Source: Gorsachius magnificus (taxonomy: Eukaryota; Chordata; Aves; Pelecaniformes; Ardeidae). From it: a stretch of 64,000 nucleotides of DNA. Position 1 is the first letter of the stretch, and each line of letters opens with the position of its first letter. Under the pieces are notes generated by a model. It did no database searches and was not told where the DNA came from. It was given only the letters and a program-made list of their open reading frames with translations. This document shows positions 37,012 through 50,100 of the stretch, piece by piece. The stretch is taken from contig CM067109.1 in the NCBI GenBank assembly GCA_034008185.1, forward strand, positions 35,806,885-35,870,884. The letters are read 5' to 3'. The translations under genes were made by a program, and so were the position numbers.

Positions 37012-40000
37012 AGTGGGCATGTTACCCCTGGTTTGGTTTACCCCTGCCTGCTTCAGGCACTGTAAACAGAAAAGTAACAGTAATTTTGGACTGATTTAGT
37101 TGCAGATGGTCAGAAGTGATGGTGAGAACTCAATTTGCTTAAGCATACAAGTGTCAACTCTGTCTTGCAAGAATTTTTTTTTAACCTTGATTTTTTGCAC
37201 CATGATAATCTTAACACGTTTCTTCCCCACACACTCAAAAATACCTTTTGTGATTGATATTTTGTGTATAAATGCTTTTGGGTAGAGCACTCATAGCTGT
37301 TTCTATTTAAAGGAGTGCTGAAAGCAGAGATATGTTTCTGCCTCTCTTCTTCCTAATTTACTACTTCGCTGGTTTGTGTACAAGCAGTCTCTTTTCTTCT
37401 GACAGACAAAAGCGTTCACTTATTTTTTTTTTTTCCCCTCATTCTTAGAGGTGTAGGGGATCTTGAGTCTTGCCCTTGCTGTCATACTTGATACACTTTC
37501 TCTAGAAGGTATCAGAAAAATGAATTGAGAGATGTGTTTTTCAGTAACGGGCGGGTTTTTTTCAAGCTTCTAGGGTATATGAGTAAAATAGGTACAAATA
37601 AAGAAAAAAAACTAAAGATATTCACTGACCAATTTTCATCTTTTTCTTCTTGTCTTTACCTAACCAATATTAATGATGTCATGACTCTACTAGAGCATAA
37701 ATCTTCCGTATTTTTAAAGAAAAATGGTGCAAATGAGAATTCAGTCAGTAACACAGAATATGGGCATAGCAGAAAGTAGGCAAAGAGCAAAAAACTGTGG
37801 TTATGTGATGTCCTCAGATTGCCTTCCTGTGTAAATATGAAGTTGGCATTCTATGTAAATCAGTCGTGCTTGTTCTTTTAGTCCTGTTTCTGTGTGAATA
37901 GCTTCTGAGTTGAGGGAGGCTTTGTCATTTCTTAAGAAGAATTGTAAGACATCAGTGGTTAAGTAGCAGTTAAATTAATCTGCCCCCTGAATAAAACGCT
38001 ATGAAGGAGCTGATGCTGTTCTGTTTGACTCACTGACCCATGGATGTAGGTAGTTGCTGGGCAGTTAGTGATTTGTTTCCAAACAGCTGCAGCGTATGGT
38101 CTCTCTTACAGGGACACAGGAAAGAATGGATGGTGTCAAGGACTAGGGAAACCAACGGAGTTGCAGGGTACGAGAATTGTAACGATTTGGGTGGGAACTG
38201 GGTTGTTGCAGGGAAGGAACATAAAAATACAGAACAAAATTCCATGAAAAACCATTTTTGTTAATTCTGCTGCTCATGTAACTACAGATTTCGAGGATTA
38301 CTTTTAAAACATCTGTTTTAAGAGAATGAAGAGAATTTTCAAAGTAAATGAGTTGCCCATATTGTTATGGACTTGTTTAATGTGAATTAACTGGTGTCAT
38401 CTCTTGTTAACCGGATGCACAGAGACTATGTGGCAAAATGGGTAGTGAGGCCAAAAGAGGATCCCAGAATTTTCTGGAGTTCCTGAGTATCCAGTTAGGC
38501 TGGTGGAAAAGTGCCCGTTAAGTATTTTAAAGCAAAGACTTGTACCGCATGTTTTGTTTATTATCCTTTAACATTATGTTTCTGTGTAGGTCAGATGTTT
38601 AGTTTCCTACCAGTTTTTTTTTGGATGCTGTATTTTCTGTTTGAGACTGATGTCCCAAAGAGGCAAATACTTCTAGTATCTTATTTCTTCCTTACCTTTG
38701 TGTTTCTCCCTCTTCTACTGTTTTACCCGTTTGGTTTTATTCCTCAGGTTTAATAGTGACAAAAAGAGAAGTAGCAAAGAAGTTTGCAATAGTCTGCATC
38801 AGAAGGCAAGACGTAGGAAATCATTGTATCATTGTACAAGGCTGTAGGAGAGCTTTGTTTTCAAGGCACCGTGCCTAGTTTTGGAGGCCTTTTATGCCTC
38901 TAGGGATTTTTGAATTAAGGTGAATTGTTCGGCAAAGAGATACCAAAATGGTTGCCTACTGAACTGTTTTTAATTTTGATCTTCTGAAGGCCTTGAATTT
39001 ATGCAATTTGGAGAAGAAATGCTGGCTAAGTTTTACTGCATCTCTGTAGAGTGAGGGCCTAGAATAATCACTTAAGATTTTATGATCTCTGTAGACAGCA
39101 ATAGGTGAAAATACTGAAATACTTTTTAGTACAGTTGGGATGACTGTTGTTGTCTCTGTATTGCTTTGATACTTAAATTTCCAGTATCTTTGGAGTTACT
39201 GCTTAGGGTTTATCTGTGCTAGAAAGTTATGCTATGCTAACTTAATCAGTATAGCTAAAGTGGAAAAGATGGTCTTCTCAGACATGAAAGTGAATTTGAA
39301 TTGCTCATTCTGGGAGATTTTGTTCTGCTCTGAGAAACAGGGTAAGTCATCAATAAGAACAGCCTTGTTGGGGGCCCGTGTGATACCTTTTTGGAGTGCT
39401 TCACCCTCATTGTCCTGGCAGTCTATGTCATGAAATTAAGAGGTGATTTCCTACACAACAGTTGTGTTTTATGTGTTTATCTTGCTTTGCCTAACTTTTG
39501 CTGTCTTAGTTTTGTTGCTCATTGTGTTCAAAAAATTTTGTGTTCCTCTCAGCTCATTTGACAAGTCATGCTGGAGCTTCCTGCATTGATCTCATGGCTT
39601 TCCAGGCTTTTTCCTTGCTTTTACTACCTTCCAACCTAATTAAGCTCGTCCTTTTCAAGGCTATTGCTGAAGGAACAAATTTCAGTGTGTAATAAAAATA
39701 CTTCGGTGGGCTGAACTGCACCTCTTGCAGGTTCTGTTCAGCATTCTTGTGGCCACTGGAGCTGTTTATGTTATCATAGGAAGAGTGGCATCAAAATGGG
39801 AGAGCTATCGTGTAGCCTCAGGAGAGGGGAAACAGGGACATGTGGATAGCTGTGTTTTCCAGGGCTGTCAAGAGGTTTCAATGGAAAATACAGTTAGCAG
39901 GCTGAGGTTGAAGAAACATCTCTGGGAGACATGTTTCTGGGATGTGGAAGTGATTCTGAGCTCTGGTGAACAAAACGCTGTCTTGCTGCAACTGCTTGGA

Positions 40001-42090
40001 TTTCCTGTGAGGATTTTGCACAAAAACTGGCAAAACTGGGCTTAGAACTTTGTTTCTATGGTGTTAACAAGGAAGGCTTTTGCATGTGAAGCAAACTGCT
40101 GTTGTTGCGAATTTATGACTCACAGAAAGAAGGGGAAGTGGATCTTGGTTGATGTAGATATAAAAAAAGAAATGTGGCAGTCTGATCTCTGTTTATGTCT
40201 GAACTCCTGCAGTTTTGCTCTGGATATGGTGTATTTTGTGTGGCAAAATCTTGGGTAGTGAGAGCTTAAATTCTAGAGTTTACTCACCCAGGCAATGCAG
40301 ATGTTACTTTCCAAGAAACATTGTGAAACAGAGCAGATGTAGGCAGGTTTTCAGGAACAGATTTTCAGTATTGTCTCCAGAAGTGTAGGCATTTCTCATC
40401 ATCAACCATGAACACTCATGCTTCAACTTTGCAATTCAAGTATCATGAAAACAGAATTGATCTATGATCTATTGGTCTGTGTTTGTTGATTTTATCATTT
40501 ATGCTTGTGTTAAAGGAGGCACATGTGCTCTTGCACTTGTGAGGTCTGTACTTGGAAAGGAGGAGGCAAGAAACATCATTCCCGTAGACTTCTAAAAGTC
40601 CAGTGGCTGATCTTCATTACTATAAAAAGGCTACTGGAAGGCTTCCTTTGGCTTGTTGAGATGACCCAGAGGCTGTGGAAAAAGGTAGTGTGCTGAAACA
40701 AAGATGGGTATCTCACAAGTCACAAGATCGTTGTTCGTTCAAAGTCTCCTTTAAATATACATTTACATTTCTGTTGAATATTCTCTATTTTCTCACTTGC
40801 TGTTATTACTGTTACTAGCATACTGATGCTGTCAAAGAAGGGTTGAGAGTTAAAAACATGCACAACTGGTCATAAATCCAGTGTTGTAGGTTCTAACTCT
40901 GTTTGCCTTGCATATTTTCAGTTCGTTTGCTGCTAGAGACAAACATCCTGTGCATGTGGGAATGTTCACAGGCAGGTGTATGAACTTACATACCTCAATA
41001 CCTGAAACAGTCACCTCTGTACCTCTAAAAAGATCTACAGTTTAGCATTGGTCACATTCCCTGACTTCTAATTGACTCAGTGCATTATTTAACGTATAAA
41101 AAGAGTACTGCTGAGGAGGAAACTGGCTATACAGCATCCTAGATTTATGTGTATGGATGCATTGTAAACTTTATGGGGTTCATCTGTGAAATGGTCTACA
41201 ATATATGTAATTCTGCTAGCTAATGACTTACTGTTGGGACTGGCTGACTTGGCTACTTTGGTACTTCTCTTCCAGTTCTACGCACTACTTCAGGAGATCT
41301 TGACTTCAACTGAAATATGCTTAAAAGTAAACTAGACTATATATATGTTTTTAAATCTGTTTATGTACATTGTGCATAAATCTGAGAGCCTTCTGTTCTG
41401 GATTGGGTGGGGGTATGCCTTCATTAAAAGCAAAAGCGGTAATGTGTTCAGATGTGTCATATAAAGATACTGGTAATAGCAGTCCCCATCAGGAGTTAGT
41501 AACTTAAAATTACCATATTGACTGAGTATAATTGCAGTAACTTGCCCTCTTTCTCCAAGTTTTCATATATCTAATAGAGTTTGAACTCAAATAGGTATTT
41601 TTGCTGTTAAGCTGCTAGATTGAAAACTGCTGAGCTGTGTGGGTATGTCACAGGTACTGGCTGACGTGCATCTGTGTTGCTGCTTTTGCTTTCAGATGTT
41701 ACCATGAGTATCAGTTGGAGCACAAGGAGCTATGGTAATAGGAGTGTTTGGGAGAGCTGGGTCTTGTTTACTTGAGAAAGGTAAGAGTGTGATGGGATTG
41801 TGGGAACTCCTGATGGAAGAGAGTGAGAATGGGTGATAACTAGCCAGGCAAGACCATCAGAAAATGAGATACCTTACTAAGTTCAAAGAAAAAATACCAG
41901 AAGTTGAGAATTGGCAACTACAGAGAAGGAAACACTAAGAAATCCATTAGAAAGAGAAGTGAGCTGTTCTGTGGCCTCTTACTGAATTAGGAGACATGAA
42001 GAAAATTCCAGAGCGCAATTCTTTTGCATGGAACATAAAAATTTAGGAACCATGGGAACTAAAATGAAATCCTGTGGAGAAAGAAGGTTA
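37012..42090. other. About 5 kb of probable intron, no exon recognised
   Basis: T/G-rich on the plus strand and without recognisable repeats. A plus-strand frame of 106 codons at 39725-40045 is preceded by an acceptor-like ctcttgcag, but no domain is recognisable. No RNA gene was seen. Confidence 0.5.
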
Positions 42091-42983
42091 TGTTGTGGTG
42101 AGTTAACTTTAGCTGGATGCCAGGTGCCAATCCAGCTGGTAATTATGGTCACAGGCAAAACAGACTCTGCTTGGGGAAATTAATTTCATTAATTGCCAAT
42201 CAAAGGTCAGAGTAGGATAATGAGAAATAAAAACAAATCTTAAATCACCTTCCCCCACCCCTTCCTTCTTCCTGGACGCAACTTTGCTCTGGGCTTCTTT
42301 ACCTCCTCCCCTTCCAGTGGAGCAGGGAGATGGGGAATGGGGTAGGGGTCAGTCCATCACACGCTCTCTCTGCTGCTCCTTCTTCCTCAGGGGGAAGACT
42401 TCTCACACTCTTCCCGCTCAGTGGGTGGCTTCAGATCCCACTGCAGTCCTTCAGGAGCAGACTGCTCCAGCGTGGGTCCCCCATGGGACCACAAGACCTG
42501 CACCGGGCTTCTCTCCACTGGGGCCACCGGCCCTGCCAGGAGCCTGCTCCAGCAGCTCTCCTCAGGGTCACAGCCTCCTTTGGGTATCCACCTGTTCTGG
42601 TGTGGAGCCCTCCCCGGTCTGCAGGTGGATATCTGCTCCACTGCTAACCTCCATGGGCTCCCCCCCACCATGGGCTGCAGGGGAATCTCTGCTCCGGCAT
42701 CTGGAGCACTGGTTCCTCCTCCTTCTGCACTGACCTTGGTTTCTGCAGGGCTGTTTCTCTCACTCTTCTCTCTTGTGCACTCTTCTCTCTGTTGTGCAGC
42801 AGTTCTTACCACTTTTTAGTGCACAGAGACACTACCACTGTAGCTGATTGGCTCAGTTTGGCCAGCAGCAGGTCTGTCCTGGAGCTGGCTCCATCTGACG
42901 TGGGGGAAGCTTCTGGCATCTTCTCACAGAAGCCACCCCTGTAGCTCCCAGATACCAAAACATAGCCAAGTAAACCCAATACA
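42091..42983 (-). mobile_element. Avian ERVL-type LTR, about 890 bp, probably solo
   Basis: The block begins tgttgtggtgagttaac and ends aacccaataca, the TG/CA-type termini of a known avian LTR family, here in reverse orientation. Inside are its hallmark segments: gcaaaacagactctgcttgg, then aatttcattaattgccaat, the CCxCTGCxGCTCCTTC region, repeated tgctccagcgtgggtcccc-like units, and gctgattggctcagtttggc, ending with ttctcacagaagccacccct. No retroviral genes flank it. No matching target duplication is seen at the assumed ends (ggtta against agatg). Frames of up to 149 codons within it are not genes. Confidence 0.88.
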
Positions 42984-44785
42984 AGATGCCCTCAAATAAA
43001 GAGATCTGGAATTGTTCACATAGATAACCAATGCAGACAAACATTGCCTATCTGCATGTGCTTCTCTCTCCTTTGACTACACAAGGAATTTGAGCTTGTA
43101 ATTTTGTCACAATGCCAAGACAGGTGCATGAAGAAAGAAACATAACCACTTGCCATAGGGTGCCCTGGGGCAAGATGAGGTATATATGAAGAGCTGGGCG
43201 AAAAAGCTACTCTAGGGGAGCAGAGTGAACTCGGCACCTTGTATTATTTTGTGGGGGATTACTTATGACTTAAGCTGTTTGCTGCCTTTGCTGCTACCTG
43301 AGAAGGGTGATGTAGTTGACCCCAAAGACAGGTTTTTCTGGGTTCCTCATCCTGTAGCTTGCATCTAAAATCGAAAATGAACTGCACAGCAGCCATTATT
43401 TTGTATAAAGAAATGCATATATACAGAAGGATCTAGATAAAGGCTATGAATCTGCTGATGTTCTCTAGACTACTCACTAGTCAGAAATCTTAGGACACTG
43501 TATATACTTGTAAGTTTGCCATGGGGGAAAGGTCTTGAATAGTAAAACAAATAAAATTATCAAATTCAAAATTAAATGCTAACCCAAAACTTTTTGATGT
43601 TGAGAGAGATTGATATATTGTGTCTTTTGCTTAGCTTTTGGGGGATTTCAGTTTTTTAATTTTACCCAGATAGCTTCCAGAATGTTGTGGGGTTTTTATG
43701 GTGGTGCTTGTATTGGTTTGTTTTTTTTTTCTTTTTTTCCCACACAGCAGAGAAAGCTACTGCAGGACTAACAAAGATGCAGAAATAATCCAGCCATATA
43801 AATGGAATGTAAATAGTAGTGTTCAGACTGATCTGTGATTTACAGTAAAATGTACTTATGAGTGACCTGCTGCTCTGTCATTTGATAAAATTGCTGCACT
43901 TGTTCTATTTTTTGTAAATGCAGTACCTGTATTTTTGTGTGGTTTTTTTGCAAGAATCTTCCAAGGGTTACATCTGTCTAATACCTATCTTGTGGTCAAA
44001 TGTTGATGGCTGTGATGTTCAGAATAAACTTCAGAAAGTAGTCACATTCATCACAAGGACAGAGGGAGCTTTGTTATCTATTTTCATGTAAGGAGAGAGG
44101 TCAGCAAGGTTGTTGGCAGGAATAGAGAGTTATAAACTTTGCGCATCAGTGAAACCATGTCTCTGGAACAGTGCATGGGGTTTATGAATAAGGAAGAAAG
44201 GGGAATGGCTTCTGTCCTTGTGCTTATAAGGAGGTGCTTCTTTCTGAATAGCATTTGGTTTGCTACCAAGAAGAAATGATTAAGAACTCTTGTGTTTGTG
44301 AGGATCAGTTGGTGGTGTTCTAGGTGACCCATCCTATATTTTGTACTAGGTTGAAAATTGGCCCATTTTGAGCCTTTCCAAAGTCATGCAGATGCTGTGG
44401 CTTATCCAAAACATCAGTATTGTTTGAAGAAAACTTTATTAAATAAAGTTCAGAGGGATCCATTTTTCACTGGAATGAGTGGGTGTGGGACCTTTTAATG
44501 AACTCTTAGGTAGATGGTCCCTGCAGGAAGCTCTTACCGTGATGATGCACAGTCTCTCCAGAGTAAAGAATACCATCTGCATCCATTGCTAGCAGTGTTT
44601 CAAAACTGGGCACTCTCTTTGTATTGAATGTGCGACTGTGGGACCTTTGTGGCAAAACAGGGGAGGAAGGTGAAATCAGGACATGCTGAAAGAGCTGGTC
44701 TGGGTTTGGTTTTTTGGAATGTTTGACTGGCGTTGGTTGCATAAGGACAGCTTCGGTCTTTTCAGAGTTCATAAAGCATTTGCTT

Positions 44786-44800
44786 TGTGTGTGTGTGTGT
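44786..44800 (+). repeat. (TG)n microsatellite
   Basis: A short TG dinucleotide run. Confidence 0.85.
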
Positions 44801-45304
44801 TTTCTCTAGTTCATGTCATGAAGTGCTGAATCAGACATCCACACCTTTATTAGTTGTCTAGAAACAGTGTATGTCCTAAAAACGGTGTTTCTAAGGTCTT
44901 CATGCACACTTAAGCTGCAGCTGGAATAGCAGAAAAAGCTGCCCATCATCACCTGACTTCTGACCACCTTGCTCCTAAGATGGATGAATGAACTGCTGCA
45001 ATTTAACACTAGCATTAGGTGTTAACTGAGGTAGATCTCTTGTCCGGACTCACTGGGTATTCTTACAGACGCGTACCTACAGTATGTGGGAGGGTTGCAA
45101 GTGTTTCCCTCAGTGGCATTGCTGCCCTAATATGGGGTCAAGGAATGAAGGCAAAAGGTTGCAACCACTTCTTTTCAGTCTGTGTAGTAACTTCTAGGCG
45201 ATGCTTGTTTCCGCCTCTCTTTATCCATTGTACCTTTTGGGTAGGTTGCTAGAAGCACTGAGTAACAGGGACGGCTGCTAGCTACTACCATGTTGAGTAG
45301 ACAA

Positions 45305-45322
45305 TTTTTTTTTTTTTTTTTC
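45305..45322 (+). repeat. Poly-T tract, 18 bp
   Basis: Eighteen consecutive T residues. Confidence 0.95.
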
Positions 45323-46822
45323 AATAATCTGAAAGATTATTCACTGTAACTGAACTGGTAATCTATTTTGGTAGTCTTTAGGGAACTATTAGGATAGACA
45401 GAGTACATTTTGGACAGACCCACACAGTAAACAATACTTTGTAAAAGTAAATAAATAGTCATGGCATTGATTTATTTATATTTTTGGCTGTTAAATAAAA
45501 ATTCCCCATGTGGAGATAATGATAGAGATAGCATAAATGATGAAGGAACATATACTTCAGAATTTGGGAGGGGGAGAAAAAGCGAATAACTTGGTATTCC
45601 AGGAAGAAAAGGTTTTATTTCATAAGTGTAGCTCTACAGTAATGCCAAGTGAATGAAAAATTTCACAGATGCAGTGGCCTCAATGTGTGGATATTTCTTT
45701 GAACTTTACCATTATTTATGTGATTCAGTTTTTTTATGAATCAATAAGAATAGCTTGGTTTCCACTTGTACCTGCAGTTTTGAGTAATCCTCACTATTCA
45801 GGAAACTGAATCTAGAGGCCTCTCATTTTGAGGGTAGTGATCCTTCCCACCTAACCCCCAATGCCTGTAAAGCACAAGCTTGCAGGGTGGTACACACCAA
45901 CCTCAGCTGCTGTAATTTTTACCAGGCTCTGCTATATGGTTTACTCATACAGCCCCAGTACTTTCCTCCTGTGCTTACAGTACTAGTACATGTTTGGTGC
46001 TTTTTGCCTCGTGCTTGATATGCACCGGCAAATATGATGTAAACCATGTTCAAGGCATGTGAGGAATATTACATAGCTTTTCTTCTGCATCAAGTAAAAA
46101 GCAGAAAATCTGAATTGCCCTTGTCACCCAAAATTATGTTATTTCACAGAAGTGTATTGACCCTGTCCTACAGAACTAAACATCTGACTACACTTTTTTT
46201 CCCAGCTGAACTGTTCTTTAAAAACATTTTAGCATTGCAGTTATTTCCAACTTAGACTTCATTCTCATAAGCTTTGTAATATTGTTGCCAGTATTGGAGA
46301 GAAACAATTTCCTGTAAAAACAAGGAGAGTTTCTCATCATAAGATGCTGGCTTCTATTATGAAAATAATGTAGAAAACATTGGCAGTTAGACAAATGAGG
46401 ATCTGTGTCTAGAAATCCAGAGCATAGCTTAGTCATTTGACTCTCGAACTAACATTAAATGGCTTATTGAAGCAGGCTGCTGGTAGTACTTGAGTTATGA
46501 AATCTAGATTGTGCTTTTCTCTCTCAAAGTAGCTCTTGAAATGAGATCTAGACACAGGATAATTAGGAGCATTAAACAAGGTCTTCCAGTCTTTCTGATG
46601 GCTTCTGAGAGACTGCCTGTATTGACAGCACTTACTTTAGTTGCTGCTCCGTGTTGGGTTCTTGTTCAAGGATGCTTTGAACTTGTTGCAACATCCCGCT
46701 ATTGGCATAAGTGGGAATCTTAATATTAGACAGTGCCTGGGTTGAGCTTGTGTCTGGGAGGTGTTCTCTCCAGTTCCTTTTTTCCTAATGTTTAGTCTTG
46801 GCTGCACATACCCTTCTTTATT

Positions 46823-47112
46823 TCACAGAATCACAGAATCGCAAGGTTTGGAAGGGACCTCGGGAGATCATCTAGTCTAACCCTCCTGCTAAAGCAGATT
46901 CACCCAGAGCAGGTTGCACAGGACATTGTCCAGGCGGGCTTTGAATATCTCCAGAGAAGGAGACTCCACAACCCCCCTGGGCTGCCCTGTTCCAGTGCTC
47001 TATCACCCTCAAAGTAAAGAAGTTCTTCCTCATATTCAACTGAAACCTCTTATGTTTCAGTTTGTACCCATTGCCCCTTGTCCTGTTGCTGGGCGCCACT
47101 GAGAACTTGGTA
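46823..47112 (-). mobile_element. CR1 LINE, 3'-end fragment
   Basis: Starts with the complement of the CR1 tail (tcacagaatcacagaatc), then ggtttggaagggacctc, gatcatctagtctaaccctc and ttcttcctcatattcaactg. About 290 bp of the CR1 3' end in minus orientation. Its acagaatc tail variant and sequence differ from the copies at 11.2 and 52.7 kb, so it belongs to another CR1 subfamily. The short frames inside are repeat by-products. Confidence 0.95.
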
Positions 47113-50100
47113 CTCAGATCCTAAGTCCTAATAATGTTCCCCTACATTCCAACTCATCTTACCATCCATTGCCTCTAGGTGTCTTGAGGACAAAGAGAAA
47201 CAAAGACATAATTTCCAGCAGATGTACATAATGTTTTGTTTATTGCTTTATTCTCTCTTAAATTCTCCAGCCCTAACCTTATCTACTGGTTTTTTTCCTC
47301 TAGTTTCACTTTCTAGGTACCTGAGCACAGAAGGGTCTGTCAAGTGCTAAGTGTTAGGTCATCTAAAGAGACTTCAGACTTTCCTCAGTCCTTGTATCCT
47401 GCTAGAAGTCTACATCTGACCCTTGGTCATATTCCAGGAAAATCATAGGCTTTGTACCTGGCTTCTGAACCAGGAAATAACATGCCATGCTTTATTGCTT
47501 CATGGGGCAGAAACTTTTTACTTACATTGCTGTTATGCTTGGAGAGGCTGTATTTTGCAAAGTGCTGCAAATGGATAGTGCAAAAAGAAAAACTGGTAGT
47601 CAAGCAGACTACTTTCAGAGTGGGGGGAAAATGTCATATAGATTCTATCTGACCTGGTGCCAGGACGTTTCTTTTGGCCTGTTCAGGCACGTAACAGTCT
47701 GTGATAGGACTGCGAGAGCTGTGGAAAACTACTTGTGCCCAGTAATCCATATGATGTCTTGTTAACGGCTTTCCTATGAGAGGGACTGTTGTTGATCCTG
47801 CTGGTGATGTCCTGTTCTGTCTTGTAGCTTTACTAAGGCCACACAAAAGTACTGAAGTGCTTTCCAAAACCTGGAACCTATCTACAACTGGACTTAAAGG
47901 TTTGGAGGGATGTTTATGGAAGGTGAACAGTGGTTTTGGAATGAATTGTTCGTATATTGTCAGATACAGGGTAGTCATAGGTCAGTCTAGATTGTACCCG
48001 GTTGCTACTTGCAGCCCTCAATAGATCCTTAAGAGGGAATTAGAGTAAAGCACACTCAAAGTAGTAATTCTTCCCATCATATTACCCAAGCTTCAGGAAG
48101 TCCTGGTCAGGGACTGAGCTGAAAGTTGCATCAGCCACATTGTGTTCAGTGGTCTGGACTTTTTTTGAGGTACAGTGAGTAGCTTTTCTTTGTCCACCTT
48201 CTCTGTGGCACAAGCTAAATAGTCCAGGTCCATATGTTGTTGTTGTTCTCCCCCCCGCGCCGCCCCAGTTTATCACTGTTCTGTGGCTAATTACAGGTTC
48301 TGAAGAATGCAGTCTTCAAGGTACTAGCAAACCCTGAGTGTACTGCATTTTCAGGCTTGTTCTGTAGTCCTTTTCTGTTAATTCTGAATGTTTGTCTGAT
48401 AATTCTACCAGAAGCTTTGTAAAGAGACCATTTCCATTTAAGGGGAGGAAGCAAAAGTAAGCTTTTTGCTCACCAGTGTATCTGGGATTATTTTTCTCCT
48501 TGTGTGGTTTCTTTTGTAGTTATTGGCACTGAATTTCATCTGTCACTTTATTTGTCCCTCACTTGCTATTGTTAAACCCTGTCATAATTCTGTTTTATTT
48601 ATCTTCCATTTCACCCCAGGTAATGTCTGTTATTGATCTTAGTAGACTAGAAAATAAGGACTGCTTTGAAACTTTTAAGGCCTAGTTTTGCAGAACGGTG
48701 CTAGACAGATGAGGATAAGCACTCCTTAGTTGAGCAGTTCTGCCCACACTTCATCCAGCACATTTGCATGTCGGTGTGGACCTGGCTGGGTCGTGTCTCC
48801 CATGTTTGCCTTACTGGCAGTGTGCTACTCTGCCTGCTCCTGAACAGAGCCTGTCCTGAGGGTGTTCTGGAAATGTGGAGGCAGTGCCCTGGCAAGGGGG
48901 GCAGAAGTCTGTGGCAGAGGTAGTTCCTTCTGACTTCACTCACAATTCTGTCTTCTTCCTCCCCTTTTTATCTCCTTGAAGGTGTTTTTTGGGCTTCTCC
49001 CTGCCTTTACTTCTGAAATTACTTAAACCATTTTTCCTCTTTAAAATGGTAAGTAACGGGATTTCTGGTCAACAGTCTTGATTTTATTTGCTATGAATAA
49101 TTAGGAAACTATTATAGTAACCCTTACTTGCTTCTTCAGTATGATTTACAAATCTACAGATCCCTCCTTCCCTTGCTTGCTGGGAATGTGTCCATTCCAC
49201 ATTGCACTGCTGGGATTGCCTCTCCTTCATATCATTCTTGGAGAGATCCTAGTAAATAATCAAGCCACAGTGTACAAAGCTGTCATTTCACTGGAGTTGT
49301 ATGAAGTTTGGAAGATCTTAAAATACCTGCACAAATCTAGTGGTTTGCTTTGAGGAGTGCTTCCAGCTATTTGCTATATTCAAATTTTAGCTTGTGTTTT
49401 GGGAAGTTTGGGTTCTGCCCCTAGCTAAAGCAACTTGCTGCTTCCTTGAAATTATAGCAATACCAAAAGGTAAGTCTCAAGTCTGCTTTGTTTGTCTTCT
49501 AAACAGAGAACAAAAGAATTCTTTCCATGTTGTAATTATCCTGAGAGCTGTGTAAATTCATTGGATAAGGTTTAAACAATGCTATTGAGGAAAAGTCTCC
49601 TGAATGTAACTGAATGTGATAGTGGCACACTGTGGGCAGTCTCACTAGTCTAAGAACTTTGTTTTTCAGAGACAAAGTAAACTATGTTCTGACAATGTTC
49701 TTGTGAATATATTGATTTCTCAATGAGGCAGTGTCACAAAAGAAGGATGGGCTGAGCCCTTGTGCGCTTTTGCTGTAGTTGGAATGCTGGAGGCAGCATT
49801 CATATCTTGCATCTGCAGTTGAGCTGGTGGGAAGAGAAAGGCAAAAGGATTCACCCTGGGGAGTTCCTGTACTTTATCAATGTCACAACCACGTCCTTTG
49901 TGTTTCCCAAATAAGCTTTCACTCGTGTTCTGAGCTTTCTGATACATGACACCTGCTTGCTGTCCAACTTAAAAATTGAGTGAATTTGAATATTTGAATC
50001 TTCTGGTAGATGGGGAAGCTGAAGTGTCCTGTCTGGCTAGCATTAATACTTTCTATTAAAAAGAAGTTCTCAGTGAGATGTAAATTATCATTAGCATGCT

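Larger units (their letters stand above)
42984..46822. other. About 3.8 kb, no gene recognised
   Basis: AT-rich, T/G-biased sequence with a (TG)n run near 44.79 kb and an 18-bp T run at 45305. No supported exon or RNA gene. Confidence 0.5.

Noticed and set aside
38511..38753. A hydrophobic 80-codon plus-strand frame resembling membrane segments
   Set aside because: T-rich DNA encodes Phe, Leu and Val in any sense frame. No start context, acceptor/donor pair or family similarity supports it.
42284..42819. Overlapping frames of 105-149 codons on both strands
   Set aside because: They lie inside the avian LTR at 42.1-43.0 kb and follow its GC-rich repeated units. LTRs of this type carry no protein gene.
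43150..43260. A TATA-like ggtatatatgaag followed by a gagcagagtgaactcgg segment, reminiscent of an LTR promoter
   Set aside because: No LTR ends, poly(A) signal or family resemblance could be found around it. One TATA-like word in AT-rich DNA is expected by chance.
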